NCBI RefSeq assembly: GCF_003725415.1
Contig: NZ_RJQC01000004.1
Location: 62,001 to 126,000 of the forward strand
From: Absicoccus porci
GTDB taxonomy: Bacteria > Bacillota_I > Bacilli_A > Erysipelotrichales > Erysipelotrichaceae
Reading direction: 5' to 3'
DNA: 64,000 nucleotides
Positions 47,499 to 56,979 of this stretch are shown here, one piece after another. Each line of letters opens with the position of its first letter. Within the stretch, counting starts at the first letter, position 1. The notes beneath the pieces were generated by a model. It searched no databases. It saw only the letters and a list, made by a program, of their open reading frames with translations, and was not told where the DNA came from. The position numbers and the translations under genes are program-made.

Positions 47499-48692
47499 CT
47501 ATAACCCTATCGCATGGAAGGCTTGATTGAGATCCTGTATGATATCTTGTGGATCTTCCAAACCGACACTAAAGCGAATAAATCCCTTGTGAAATTGAGA
47601 TGGATACAAATCTATACGTTCATCATAACTTGGTTGTGGGAAGATCAAACTTTCATCATGTCCCAATGACACCGCAAAGGTAACCACTTTTAAATGAGCA
47701 CAAAACTTTTCAACGGTTTTATCATCGGCTTCGACGCCAAACGAGATGACTCCACCAAATCCTTTCATTTGCCGCTTGGCCAAGTCATGATGCGGATGCG
47801 ATTCCAAGCCAGGATAGGACACAAACGTCACATGTTTTCTTTGTTCTAACCATTGGGCAATTTCTAAGGAAGACTGATTGATCCGTTCCATCCGTAATGG
47901 AAAGGTAACGGCTCCTCGAAAGATCTGCCAAGCATTAAATGGACTAATGACCGAACCCACATTGACTTGGGCTTCATAACGAATCCGATCCATAGTTTCC
48001 AAATCATTGGAAAGGATGGCACCTCCTTGGGCATCTCCATGCCCATTGATAAATTTGGTCAAAGCATCGACCACAAAATCAGCACCGAGTTCCAAGAGTC
48101 GTTGATTGAAAGGGGAGGCAAAGGTATTGTCCACCGACAAAACCGCACCATTTTCATGGGCCATTTTCGCAATCTCGGCAATATCACTGATACCCACCGT
48201 GGGATTATCGGGGGTTTCAATATGTACCAATCTTGTATTTGGGGTAATCGCTTTTTTGACCTCTTCTAGATTGGTCATATCAACCATAACGGTCTCTACC
48301 CCAAATTTCTTATTGAACAATTCATGGAATAGCCGATACACAGCCATATAACTGACTTTTGGATAAACCACACGATCGCCGGTTTTTAATAAGGTCCAAA
48401 ATAACGCATGCAAAGCGGCCACTCCACTCGCAAAAACTATGGCATCATCGGCATGGTATAAGGCAGCTACTTTTTCTTCCAACCAATGTTGGTTGGGATT
48501 GCCATTGCGTGAATACATCAAAAGATCTGTCGAAGAATAATTCACTTGCGATAGATCATCGGGTAATTTATAACTATTGGCCATATGAAGGGGTCGACGT
48601 ACGGCTCCGGTCCCTTCATCATAATCTGTTCCCGTATGAACGGCTTGGGTGTAAATATCATATCCTTTAAATTTATTTTGTTTCTTTGCAAT
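47499..48692 (-). CDS. Trans-sulfuration PLP enzyme (cystathionine synthase/lyase family), probable ATT start
   Basis: The frame from ATG 48584 (361 codons) lacks the conserved N-terminus, but coding continues upstream in frame: DIYTQAVHTGTDYDEGTGAV, which is the family start (TxxVHxGxxxDxxTGAVxxP). The only well-placed start is ATT at 48692, 6 nt after AAGGAG, giving 397 residues, the usual length. No ATG, GTG or TTG is in frame upstream of 48584. PLP lysine lies in DALTKFINGHGDAQGG; VDNTFASPFNQ is conserved. Reaction could be cystathionine gamma-synthase, gamma-lyase or methionine gamma-lyase. A TATAAT lies at about 48725. Confidence 0.85.
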   Translation of the reverse strand: MAKKQNKFKGYDIYTQAVHTGTDYDEGTGAVRRPLHMANSYKLPDDLSQVNYSSTDLLMYSRNGNPNQHWLEEKVAALYHADDAIVFASGVAALHALFWTLLKTGDRVVYPKVSYMAVYRLFHELFNKKFGVETVMVDMTNLEEVKKAITPNTRLVHIETPDNPTVGISDIAEIAKMAHENGAVLSVDNTFASPFNQRLLELGADFVVDALTKFINGHGDAQGGAILSNDLETMDRIRYEAQVNVGSVISPFNAWQIFRGAVTFPLRMERINQSSLEIAQWLEQRKHVTFVSYPGLESHPHHDLAKRQMKGFGGVISFGVEADDKTVEKFCAHLKVVTFAVSLGHDESLIFPQPSYDERIDLYPSQFHKGFIRFSVGLEDPQDIIQDLNQAFHAIGL

Positions 48693-48780
48693 CGTAAACT
48701 CCTTATATATGTAAGAAAATTATAATGGTAGAAAGCCTCTTTTCATTCTATGGATTTATGATATCCACCTTATAAAGAAT

Positions 48781-49026
48781 CTATACCAAAATTTTTTTGG
48801 CATAAGAACAAGTCGCATCCACTTTCACATTTTGGTTTCTTGCTTCTTGTATGACTTGATTGACTAATTTTCGAGCAATCCCTTGTCCACCATAATTCGA
48901 ATCGACTTCGGTATGAACAATCGTCCAAATCGAATCATGGATGGTATATACACACTGCCCAATACACTTTTCTCCATCATAGGCAGCCGAACGATTCTTT
49001 TCGGGTTCAAATACAATTTTGATCAT
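48781..49026 (-). CDS. Small GNAT-fold acetyltransferase (YjdJ type)
   Basis: 81 residues, the short GCN5-related family: KNRSAAYDGEKCIGQCVY strands, the acetyl-CoA loop YGGQGIARKLV, and CSYAKKIL at the end. Members are ~90 residues and of unknown substrate. ATG 49026 has GAAGGAG upstream; a longer in-frame start (49164) would run back into pta and has no site. It lies beyond the pta terminator, so read-through or a weak own promoter must serve it. Confidence 0.85.
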   Translation of the reverse strand: MIKIVFEPEKNRSAAYDGEKCIGQCVYTIHDSIWTIVHTEVDSNYGGQGIARKLVNQVIQEARNQNVKVDATCSYAKKILV

Positions 49027-49042
49027 ACTTACTCCTTCTATT

Positions 49043-49065
49043 AAAAAGGAACCCGATCGGGTTCC
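49043..49065 (-). terminator. Intrinsic terminator after pta
   Basis: A perfect palindromic stem GGAACCCGATCGGGTTCC (49048-49065) is followed by five U on the minus strand. Confidence 0.9.
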
Positions 49066-49072
49066 TGATGCA

Positions 49073-50044
49073 TTAAATATTGAATGTTTCGTTAGCCGTA
49101 ATGATGGCGTTATTGTAAACTTCTTCCCATGTACATCCACGAGATAAGTCATTGATTGGTGCATTCAAACCTTGTAGTAAAGGTCCCATAGCGGTATATC
49201 CACCTAAACGAGCCGCAATCTTGTAACCAATATTTCCAGCCGAAATATTAGGGAAGATGAATGTATTGGCATGACCAGCTACTTTTGATTCTGGGAATTT
49301 CTTCTTAGCAACATCTGGATCTACCGCGCAGTCAAATTGCATTTCTCCATCCACTGGGAAGTCCAATGGCATTTCTTTTAATTTTGCCAAGCACTCCTGC
49401 ATCTTGGTCACATCATCACCCTTAGCGGAACCATTGGTAGAGAATGACAACAACGCAACGACTGGATCTTTTCCAAAGTTCTTTGTCGAACGTGCAGTTT
49501 GAAGCGTAATGTCAACCAATTGACTTGCACTTGGATTGATGTTGATACCACAATCACCAAATACCAATTGACTGTCCCCTTTGATCAACAGGAAGCAACT
49601 TGAAACGATCTTGTTACCAGGTGCACATTTGATCAATTGTAAAGCTGGACGAACCGTATCAGCCGTTGAATAAGTTGCTCCACCCAACAAGCCATCGGCT
49701 TTTTTCATCTTAACTAACATTGTTCCAAAATAGTTAGCTTGCAGCAACAATTTATGGGCTTTTTCTTCCGTTAATTTACCTTTACGAAGTTCCATCATCA
49801 AGTTGAACATTTCACCATTATCCGAATAGGTAGCTGGATCAATTTGTTCACAACCGGTTAGATCAAAACCATATTCTTTTGAAACTTTCGCAATTTCATC
49901 TTTATTTCCTAATAATACAGGAACACAAATATCATCGGCTACTAAATGTTGAGCCGCTTCTTGAATTCGATAATCATTACCTTCTGTAAAAACTAAGCGA
50001 ATCTTTTTTCCTTGTACTTTTTGTTTCAATTCATCAAGAATCAT
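49073..50044 (-). CDS. pta: Phosphate acetyltransferase
   Basis: 323 residues exchanging acetyl-CoA and acetyl phosphate; with acetate kinase (not in window) it yields ATP by acetate fermentation. Blocks: RLVFTEGNDYRIQEAA, ADGLLGGATYSTADTVRPAL, LLSFSTNGSAKGDDV and GHANTFIFPNISAGNIGYK. Length fits the short Gram-positive class. ATG 50044 starts the canonical MILDELKQK with AGAGGT upstream; an in-frame ATG at 50116 lacks a site. Monocistronic with a strong terminator. Confidence 0.95.
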   Translation of the reverse strand: MILDELKQKVQGKKIRLVFTEGNDYRIQEAAQHLVADDICVPVLLGNKDEIAKVSKEYGFDLTGCEQIDPATYSDNGEMFNLMMELRKGKLTEEKAHKLLLQANYFGTMLVKMKKADGLLGGATYSTADTVRPALQLIKCAPGNKIVSSCFLLIKGDSQLVFGDCGININPSASQLVDITLQTARSTKNFGKDPVVALLSFSTNGSAKGDDVTKMQECLAKLKEMPLDFPVDGEMQFDCAVDPDVAKKKFPESKVAGHANTFIFPNISAGNIGYKIAARLGGYTAMGPLLQGLNAPINDLSRGCTWEEVYNNAIITANETFNI

Positions 50045-50132
50045 CGATATGTACCTCTTTTCTGTATCAAGTATAAAACATCTGATGCTGACTTTCCATA
50101 AAGATATTATTTTCACAAATAAATGTAAGCGA

Positions 50133-51794
50133 TTAATCCTTTAGGAACCAAACCGTCATGGTCGTGCCTTGATTGGGCTTGGAATCCACGAAAAGTTTGG
50201 CATGTAACGTTTGTGCCGCATGCTTGACGATGGATAAACCCAAACCGGTACCACCTACCGCTTTGGAGTGCGATTTATCCACCCGATAGAAACGCTCAAA
50301 AATACGGGCTTGATGTTCCAATGGAATACCAATGCCATCATCTTTGACTTTGAAGATCACGTTGTTTTCATCTTCATCGACGGTTACATCCACATGGCCA
50401 CCGGGATGATTGTATTTGATCGCATTGTCACAAATATTATAGACAATGCTTTGCAGCAATTGCGGAATCGCATTGATTGTTTCATGTTTGCCATGTAACG
50501 CTAATTGCACCTGAGCACCTTGGGCTTTATCCGCTAAACTATCCAACATTTGTTGGGTGAATGTATATAAATCAATTTCTTCATACTGCATATCGGTCGT
50601 ACCTTCATCCAAATGGGATAATTTGATGATATCTTCCACCAAGGCAATCATACGTTGGGCTTCGCGATAAATCTCATGCACAAATTTCGCTTGATCTTCG
50701 GGTTTGACCATACCACTTTGCAACAATTCGGCACAACCAGAAATCGTATGTAACGGTGTTTTCAATTCATGCGAAACATTCGCCGTAAATTCACGACGTA
50801 ATTTTTCGGCTTGTTTTTTTTCCGTTACATTCAACATCAATAAAGCCATACCGGAAACGCGTTGATGATAAAAGATGGGACTCGCAATCAATTGATAATC
50901 TTCCCGATTGATGGGATATACAATTTCAGATTGTTGGCCTTCGCGACATTGATCCAATAATTCATTGAGTTCCAACGAGCGATTAACCGTTAAAATATCC
51001 TTGCCAATACTGGCTGAAGTTCCACCCAATAATTGTTTGGCTTTGCGATTGATCGATAAAATGATACCTTCCCGATTTAACAGGATCAAACCTTCATTCA
51101 TATTGTTCGTAACGGCATCAAATTCTTCTTCTTTTTGATGTAGTTTTCGTGATTGGGCTTTTAATTCCACTTGCTGTTGATCAATTCGGGTTAAAAATGG
51201 CGTTAATTCTTCATAGTGATCATTGACCAAGGGATTGTCCAGATCGGTATTGTTTAATGGTTCAACGATGCGATTGGATACCCGTCTAGCCAAGAAAAGG
51301 GATAATAAAATGATCAAGATCAATATGCCAAAGATAGGTTGCATCATCGTAAAGGCCAAACTCCAAACGGTATTTTGATCACACGATAGTCGCAATACCG
51401 TGCCATCGTCTAATTTCAAGGCATAATATAACGATTGATGCATGATCGTATTCGAACGTCGATTGGCTTGGCCAATGCCCTTCTTTAAAGCTTGTTTGAC
51501 CTCGGTTCGATTGGCATGATTATCCATCGTTTTCGCATCTTCTTGATTGTCATACAAAACCGTTCCATCACTATCGATCCAGGTGATCCGATAATCGGTG
51601 GTCTTGCGCATATGCTTAAAATACGTCATGCCCTCATCATTGACCGCTTTGGAAGCCAATTCTGTTTGTACAGCCAATTGTTGCATCTCTTCTGATGTAA
51701 AATAATTATAAAGGCGCCCCATGATCAACGTAAAAACGGCCACAAGGACCGCAAACGCAACGACACAGATGGAACGAAAAATCTGTTTTCTCAT
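50133..51794 (-). CDS. phoR: Phosphate-regulon type sensor histidine kinase
   Basis: 553 residues: TM helix 1 (~8-28), an external sensor domain (~30-145), TM helix 2 (~155-175), HAMP-like linker, PAS domain (~235-325), HisKA with phospho-His near residue 342 (NVSHELKTPLHT) and HATPase (DNAIKYNHPGG, DDGIGIP, GTGLGLSIVKHAA). The start overlaps the response-regulator stop (ATGA). With phoP and phoU upstream this is a phosphate-starvation system, though related kinases (WalK) have the same layout. No pst transporter is in the window. Confidence 0.9.
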   Translation of the reverse strand: MRKQIFRSICVVAFAVLVAVFTLIMGRLYNYFTSEEMQQLAVQTELASKAVNDEGMTYFKHMRKTTDYRITWIDSDGTVLYDNQEDAKTMDNHANRTEVKQALKKGIGQANRRSNTIMHQSLYYALKLDDGTVLRLSCDQNTVWSLAFTMMQPIFGILILIILLSLFLARRVSNRIVEPLNNTDLDNPLVNDHYEELTPFLTRIDQQQVELKAQSRKLHQKEEEFDAVTNNMNEGLILLNREGIILSINRKAKQLLGGTSASIGKDILTVNRSLELNELLDQCREGQQSEIVYPINREDYQLIASPIFYHQRVSGMALLMLNVTEKKQAEKLRREFTANVSHELKTPLHTISGCAELLQSGMVKPEDQAKFVHEIYREAQRMIALVEDIIKLSHLDEGTTDMQYEEIDLYTFTQQMLDSLADKAQGAQVQLALHGKHETINAIPQLLQSIVYNICDNAIKYNHPGGHVDVTVDEDENNVIFKVKDDGIGIPLEHQARIFERFYRVDKSHSKAVGGTGLGLSIVKHAAQTLHAKLFVDSKPNQGTTMTVWFLKD

Positions 51795-52465
51795 TGAGGA
51801 ATCTCCATCCGATACCCAACCCCACGTACGGTACGAATGTAAGAGCCACAATCTTGCAGCTTCGTACGCAAGGTGCCGACATGTACATCCACGGTCCTGG
51901 TCTCACCGAAATAATCCGATTCCCAGATATTGGATAATAACTGTTCTCTGGTAAAGACACGATTGATATTTTCCATAAACAAGCGCAACAATTCATATTC
52001 TTTCAAAGTCAATTGCACCCGTTGGCCATGGACTTTCACAATATGCGCCCCCAGATCCAGCTCCAAGTCACCAGCCTGCAAGACCATTTGTTCCGGATCA
52101 GGTTTGGTCCGTCGCAAAACGGCTTTGACACGAGAAACCATTTCCATCATGCCAAAAGGTTTGGCCAAATAATCATCGGCACCCAGATCCAAGCCAATGA
52201 CCTTATCGTATTCGGTTCCTTTGGCTGAAGCCATGATGACCGGAATATCTTTCATTTCTGGGTCTTTTTTCATCTTCTTTAAAATTTCGATGCCATCCAT
52301 ATCGGGCAACATAATATCTAACATCACCAAATCGGGATGATTCATCAACATCGCTTGAAAGTAGGATTTGCCATTTTCAAATCCTTTGACTTCGAAGCCA
52401 CTGGCCTCCAAAGTATACATCATCATATTACGAATGCTTTCATCATCTTCTACTAAATAAATCAT
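51791..52465 (-). CDS. phoP: OmpR/PhoB-family response regulator
   Basis: 224 residues. The receiver has acidic Glu-Asp-Asp at 6-8, phospho-acceptor Asp50 (VMLDIMLPD) and Lys in MASAKGTE; the C-terminal winged helix includes LTLKEYELLRLFMEN and ESDYFGETRTVDVHVGTLR. It overlaps phoU by 4 bp upstream and the kinase downstream, so PhoU, regulator and kinase are made together. Assignment as PhoP/PhoB rests on the phoU neighbour. Confidence 0.92.
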   Translation of the reverse strand: MIYLVEDDESIRNMMMYTLEASGFEVKGFENGKSYFQAMLMNHPDLVMLDIMLPDMDGIEILKKMKKDPEMKDIPVIMASAKGTEYDKVIGLDLGADDYLAKPFGMMEMVSRVKAVLRRTKPDPEQMVLQAGDLELDLGAHIVKVHGQRVQLTLKEYELLRLFMENINRVFTREQLLSNIWESDYFGETRTVDVHVGTLRTKLQDCGSYIRTVRGVGYRMEIPQ

Positions 52466-53088
52466 GCACGTTCCTCTCTCTTTGTATCTATTAAATCTTG
52501 CGCCATATGACTGGCATGATCACCAATGCGTTCAAAATATTTCGCAATCATAAAAATATCCAAGGCATCTTCACTATCGATAGTCTGTTTCTGTAACCGT
52601 TGTACCATCGATTCTTTGATCTTCACAAAACAAGCATCGACAATATCATCATAGTTCACGACCGATCTAGCCAATGGAATATCCTGATTCACAAACGCAT
52701 CGATACAATGACTCACCATATAAATGGTCGACAAGGCCATATCTTCTAGATCATTGGTTTTTAGATGACTCGATGCCATGATTTCTACAATATCCAGAGC
52801 ATGATCGGCCATTCGGCGAATATTGCGTGCCATACTTTGGGCTTCATGGATTTGTTTCAAATCACTGGCCACAGGTTGTTGCGAAAGAATCAATCGCATA
52901 CACCTCTGTTCAATATCTTCTTCTTTTTCTTTCATTTGTTTGGCTTGTTGCGTCATCGTTAACGCAAAACTCGTATCCCCGGTTGGTAAGACATGCGCTG
53001 CCTTAGCCAACATGGTCTCACATAAAGATCCCATTAAAACCAAATCTCGATATAAACTTTGTAGTTGATGGTCCAATTGTACGCGCAT
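52462..53088 (-). CDS. phoU: PhoU-family phosphate-signalling protein
   Basis: 208 residues of two repeated three-helix bundles; family acid-rich motifs are seen as KEEDIEQRCMRLILSQQPVA and AKYFERIGDHASHMAQDLI (EDFGDHAxN-type metal site). PhoU links the Pst transporter to the PhoR kinase and dampens signalling when phosphate is plentiful. First gene of the phoU-phoP-phoR operon with GAGGG before the ATG. The usual partner genes pstSCAB are absent from the window. Confidence 0.92.
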   Translation of the reverse strand: MRVQLDHQLQSLYRDLVLMGSLCETMLAKAAHVLPTGDTSFALTMTQQAKQMKEKEEDIEQRCMRLILSQQPVASDLKQIHEAQSMARNIRRMADHALDIVEIMASSHLKTNDLEDMALSTIYMVSHCIDAFVNQDIPLARSVVNYDDIVDACFVKIKESMVQRLQKQTIDSEDALDIFMIAKYFERIGDHASHMAQDLIDTKREERA

Positions 53089-53114
53089 AGATTTTCCCTC
53101 TTTGGCTCAGTGTA

Positions 53115-54293
53115 TCATTTGTTTGTAAAAGCTTTGTAAAAATCACCAATGAAATATAAAGAACCACATACTAATGTATGATCTTTGGTATTTTGGAGTT
53201 CTACCATCAATTGTTTTTCATTGATGATCGGATAATTTAAGGTTTGTAGATCATACAAACGTGCTGTATCCATCGATACCAAAGTAATCGGACAATGTAA
53301 GGTTTCTAATACATTCAACATCTCTTTGGCTTTTTTATCTTTTAAGACCGAAAAATAAATGTGACCATCAAAATGTCCCAACGAATCCACCAATGCTTCA
53401 ATGCCTTCTTTATTATGAGCTCCATCCAAAATGATCAATGGATCTTTGCGTGCAATGGTAAATCGTCCGGCCCAATGAAAATGGTCAATCACTGATTGGA
53501 CACAATCTGGTTTTAAGGTATAGCCCAAATAATTCAAACCTTCTAAGGCAAGAGATAGATTATAGATTTGGTATTTGGGTGGATGCAAGACATAGGTATG
53601 ATCCTGCCATTCAAAGATGACTTGATGATCGTCGGTTTCTTTAAAAGGAATTTCCACAAAACCAAGTAAGGTACCCATATAGCCAGCCACTTGTTCCATG
53701 ACCTTTTTGGCATTGGGTTTGGTTTCCGTAGTTAGAGCGACATATCCCGGTTTAAAAATACCGGCTTTTTCATAACTGATCTGTTCGATGGTATCACCTA
53801 AGATGGCACAGTGTTCCAAGCCGACATTGGTGATCATCACTAAATTATAATCGAGGGCTGTTGTAGCATCCAAACGACCGCCTAAACCCACTTCGATCAA
53901 AGCGATGTCGACTTTCTGTTCGAGAAAATAGGCCATGGCCATCCATAAATCAATCTCAAACATGGTCAAATTTTCTTTTTCAAAGAAGGCTTCGTATTGT
54001 TGGTAAATGCGCATCCAATCGTTTTCACTAATCATTGTTTTTCCAATACGGATGCGTTCGCGATGCGTAACCAGATGTGGCGAAGTAAAGATGCCTGTCT
54101 TGACACCTTGATATGACAACAACTGATTCATCCAAGCTACGGTCGATCCCTTTCCATTGGTCCCGCCCACTTGAATCTTCGGTAATTGCGTATGATCTGG
54201 CAGTTGTTCATTTAACCATTGACGATATTGATTCAAATCATGATTCAATCCTTTTTTTGTTTCGATATATTGTATTGTTGCTTTATAATCCAT
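53115..54293 (-). CDS. folC: Folylpolyglutamate/dihydrofolate synthase
   Basis: 392 residues of the Mur-ligase fold. ATP loop GGTNGKGSTVAWM near residue 42, folate loop region TSPHLVTHRERIRI, EVGLGGRLDATTA, and C-terminal ILDGAHNKEGIEAL. Adds glutamates to folates, retaining them in the cell. ATG 54293 has no Shine-Dalgarno; a perfect extended -10 (TGTTATAAT) ends 6 nt before it, a leaderless arrangement. It is divergent from ung, with overlapping promoter space of only 32 bp. Confidence 0.93.
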   Translation of the reverse strand: MDYKATIQYIETKKGLNHDLNQYRQWLNEQLPDHTQLPKIQVGGTNGKGSTVAWMNQLLSYQGVKTGIFTSPHLVTHRERIRIGKTMISENDWMRIYQQYEAFFEKENLTMFEIDLWMAMAYFLEQKVDIALIEVGLGGRLDATTALDYNLVMITNVGLEHCAILGDTIEQISYEKAGIFKPGYVALTTETKPNAKKVMEQVAGYMGTLLGFVEIPFKETDDHQVIFEWQDHTYVLHPPKYQIYNLSLALEGLNYLGYTLKPDCVQSVIDHFHWAGRFTIARKDPLIILDGAHNKEGIEALVDSLGHFDGHIYFSVLKDKKAKEMLNVLETLHCPITLVSMDTARLYDLQTLNYPIINEKQLMVELQNTKDHTLVCGSLYFIGDFYKAFTNK

Positions 54294-54299
54294 GGTGTT

Positions 54300-54308
54300 A
54301 TTATAACA
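54300..54308 (-). promoter_or_regulatory. Extended -10 box 6 nt before folC ATG
   Basis: On the minus strand TGTTATAAT (54308-54300) is a perfect extended -10; six bases later is the ATG at 54293. Transcription should start at the A of the ATG. Confidence 0.5.
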
Positions 54309-54325
54309 TGTATTGGAGGTCTTCT

Positions 54326-54997
54326 ATGAAAATGAATAACGATTGGCAAGCTTTATTTGATCAAGAAATTCAAAAAGACTATTTGAAGAAAATTGACTAC
54401 TTTCTTGCCCGCGAATATAAAACCAAGCACATCTATCCAGCTGCACCGAATATCTTCCACGCCTTTCAAATGACATCCTTAGAAAATACGAAAGTTGTGA
54501 TCGTGGGACAAGATCCCTATCATGGTCCCGGACAAGCTCAAGGCTTTAGTTTTAGTGTGCCTGCCAATTTTCGTTTGCCCCCTTCCCTACAAAACATTTA
54601 TAAGGAATTAGAAATGGAATATGGCCACCCCATCCATCGAAGTGGTGATTTGAGTGATTGGGCCCATCAAGGCGTCTTACTTCTCAATACCATTTTGACA
54701 GTGGAAGAAGGTAAGCCCCTTTCGCATCAAAATATTGGTTGGCAAAACTTCACCAACGAGGCCATTTCTTGGATCAATAAAAAAGAAGGCCCGGTCGCCT
54801 TCTTATTATGGGGTGCTAAAGCCAAAAGTGTATTGCCTCTTTTGACTAACCCCGATCATTTGATTTTGATGAGTCCTCATCCAAGTCCATTCAGTGCCAA
54901 TCGTGGTTTTTTCGGCAACAATCATTTTAAATTAGCCAATGAATATTTAATATCCCATGGTCAAACACCAATTGATTGGACCCGGTCCAACGTATAA
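54326..54997 (+). CDS. ung: Uracil-DNA glycosylase (family 1)
   Basis: 223 residues. Removes uracil from DNA. Water-activating block VVIVGQDPYHGPGQAQGFSF with catalytic Asp, LLLNTILTVEEGKPLSH, and the DNA-intercalation loop SPHPSPFSANRGFFG with catalytic His are all present. Length is normal. GGAGG lies 6 nt before the ATG. Its stop is directly adjacent to the stop of convergent uvrB, with no terminator between them. Confidence 0.96.
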   Translation: MKMNNDWQALFDQEIQKDYLKKIDYFLAREYKTKHIYPAAPNIFHAFQMTSLENTKVVIVGQDPYHGPGQAQGFSFSVPANFRLPPSLQNIYKELEMEYGHPIHRSGDLSDWAHQGVLLLNTILTVEEGKPLSHQNIGWQNFTNEAISWINKKEGPVAFLLWGAKAKSVLPLLTNPDHLILMSPHPSPFSANRGFFGNNHFKLANEYLISHGQTPIDWTRSNV

Positions 54998-56971
54998 TTA
55001 TTTATCATCTTGGAGTTCAAATAAAATATCTCGTAATTGGGCAGCACGTTCGAAATCTAATGTACGTGCTGCTTCTTTCATTTCCTGGGTAATATTCTGG
55101 ATCATCTTTTCTTTATCCTTCTTGCCCATGCGACGTTTCTTGAGATATTTTGCTGTCATTTCCTTGGTTTCTTTGGAACGAACGACATCATGAATTGGCT
55201 TGATGATCGTCTTCGGTACGATGCCGTGTTCTTCATTATAAGCCATCTGAATCTTACGACGACGTGCGGTTTCATCCATGGCTGCCTTCATTGATTCGGT
55301 AATCGTATCGGCATACATGATGACTTTGCCTTCTGCATTTCGAGCCGCCCGACCAATGATCTGGATCAACGAACGACGGGAACGTAAAAAACCTTCTTTA
55401 TCCGCATCCAAGATTGCAATCAAACTGACTTCGGGAATATCCAATCCTTCACGCAACAAATTGATACCAACCAATACATCGTATTTACCAGCCCGTAGAT
55501 CATGAATGATTTCGGTTCGTTCAATGGTCTTGATTTCGTGATGTAACCAAGCCACTTTAAAATCCATTTCTTTTAAATACGAGGTTAAATCTTCAGCCAT
55601 GCGTACGGTTAATGTCGTAATCAGAACGCGTTGATGCTTTTCAATACGGCGTTTGATTTCATCGACCAAATCATCAACTTGGCCTTCGATGGGACGAACT
55701 TCGACTTCGGGGTCTAATAAACCGGTTGGTCGAATAATTTGTTCGACATATTGGCCATGGGTTTGTTCCAATTCCCAATCACCAGGAGTAGCGGATACAA
55801 AAATCGCTTGATTGATCAAAGAGGTAAATTCTTCAAATCGCAAAGGACGGTTATCCAAGGCACTGGGTAAGCGGAAACCATATTCCACCAAGACTTTTTT
55901 CCGGGCTTGATCACCATTGTACATACCGCGAATCTGTGGTAAAGAAACATGACTTTCATCGACCACTAATAAATAGTCTTTGGGAAAATAATCAAATAAA
56001 GTATAGGGTCTTTCTCCGGGTTTTCGTCCATCGATATGACGGGAATAATTTTCAATGCCAGGGCAGAAACCCAATTCACGTAGGGCTTCGATATCGTAGC
56101 GACAACGTTGTTCCAAGCGTTCTTTTTCCAATGGTTTTTCTTCTTTGTCAAAATATGCCAATCGATCTTCCAATTCTTCTTCGATCGTATCAGCGGCATG
56201 GTTGATCACATCCATACTGGATGCATAGGCATGGGCTGGATAGATCACATACAGTTGATAAGATGCATTGACTTTACCCGTCACGGGATCTACTTCGCTA
56301 ATACGGTCGATTTCATCGCCAAAAAATTCCACGCGAATTAAGTATTTTTCGGTATGGCCAGGTGTAATTTCAATGACATCGCCACGTACGCGGAAGGTAC
56401 CAGGTAGCGGATCGGTGTCATTGCGTTTGTATTGTTGCCCGACCAGCTGCATCATAAAATCATTTCGCTCAATTTCATCGCCTACGTGGATCGTAAACAA
56501 CATGTGACGATAATGATCTGGATTGGAAGCTCCATAAATGGATGCGACCGAAGCGACGATGATCGTATCCCTTCGTTCCAATACACTATTAACAGCCGCC
56601 ATGCGCAACATGTCCAATTCTTCGTTGGTCTTTGTGCTTTTATCAATGTAGGTATCCGTTTTGGGAAGATAGGCTTCGGGTTGATAATAATCAAAATACG
56701 AAACAAAGTATTCCACGCGATTGTGAGGAAAGAATTCCTTAAATTCAGAATACAATTGGCCAGCCAATGTCTTATTGTGCGCAAACACCAAGGTGGGTCG
56801 ATTGACTTGCGCAATCACGTTGGAAATGGTAAAGGTCTTACCGGTTCCGGTTGCGCCCATCAAAACTTGGTATTTCTTTTTTTCTTTCAATCCTTCCACT
56901 AGCGATTGAATGGCTTGGGGCTGATCGCCACTGGGTTGATAATCCGAAACCAATTCAAATGTATCGCTCAT
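54998..56971 (-). CDS. uvrB: Excinuclease ABC subunit B
   Basis: 657 residues, the damage-verifying helicase-like subunit of nucleotide excision repair. Walker [11 protein letters not shown] near residue 40, the beta-hairpin region [18 protein letters not shown] (reads in part), DEXD-type box [11 protein letters not shown], and the C-terminal UVR domain ([20 protein letters not shown]) that binds UvrC are complete. Its AGGAGG site overlaps the stop of the upstream peptidase gene, so the two are co-transcribed. Confidence 0.96.
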   Translation of the reverse strand: MSDTFELVSDYQPSGDQPQAIQSLVEGLKEKKKYQVLMGATGTGKTFTISNVIAQVNRPTLVFAHNKTLAGQLYSEFKEFFPHNRVEYFVSYFDYYQPEAYLPKTDTYIDKSTKTNEELDMLRMAAVNSVLERRDTIIVASVASIYGASNPDHYRHMLFTIHVGDEIERNDFMMQLVGQQYKRNDTDPLPGTFRVRGDVIEITPGHTEKYLIRVEFFGDEIDRISEVDPVTGKVNASYQLYVIYPAHAYASSMDVINHAADTIEEELEDRLAYFDKEEKPLEKERLEQRCRYDIEALRELGFCPGIENYSRHIDGRKPGERPYTLFDYFPKDYLLVVDESHVSLPQIRGMYNGDQARKKVLVEYGFRLPSALDNRPLRFEEFTSLINQAIFVSATPGDWELEQTHGQYVEQIIRPTGLLDPEVEVRPIEGQVDDLVDEIKRRIEKHQRVLITTLTVRMAEDLTSYLKEMDFKVAWLHHEIKTIERTEIIHDLRAGKYDVLVGINLLREGLDIPEVSLIAILDADKEGFLRSRRSLIQIIGRAARNAEGKVIMYADTITESMKAAMDETARRRKIQMAYNEEHGIVPKTIIKPIHDVVRSKETKEMTAKYLKKRRMGKKDKEKMIQNITQEMKEAARTLDFERAAQLRDILFELQDDK

Positions 56972-56979
56972 ATTGCCTC

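Noticed and set aside
48693..48780. S-box, T-box or SAM riboswitch in the leader of the trans-sulfuration gene
   Set aside because: Under 100 nt with a -10 box close to the start; no T-box sequence or SAM-aptamer pattern.
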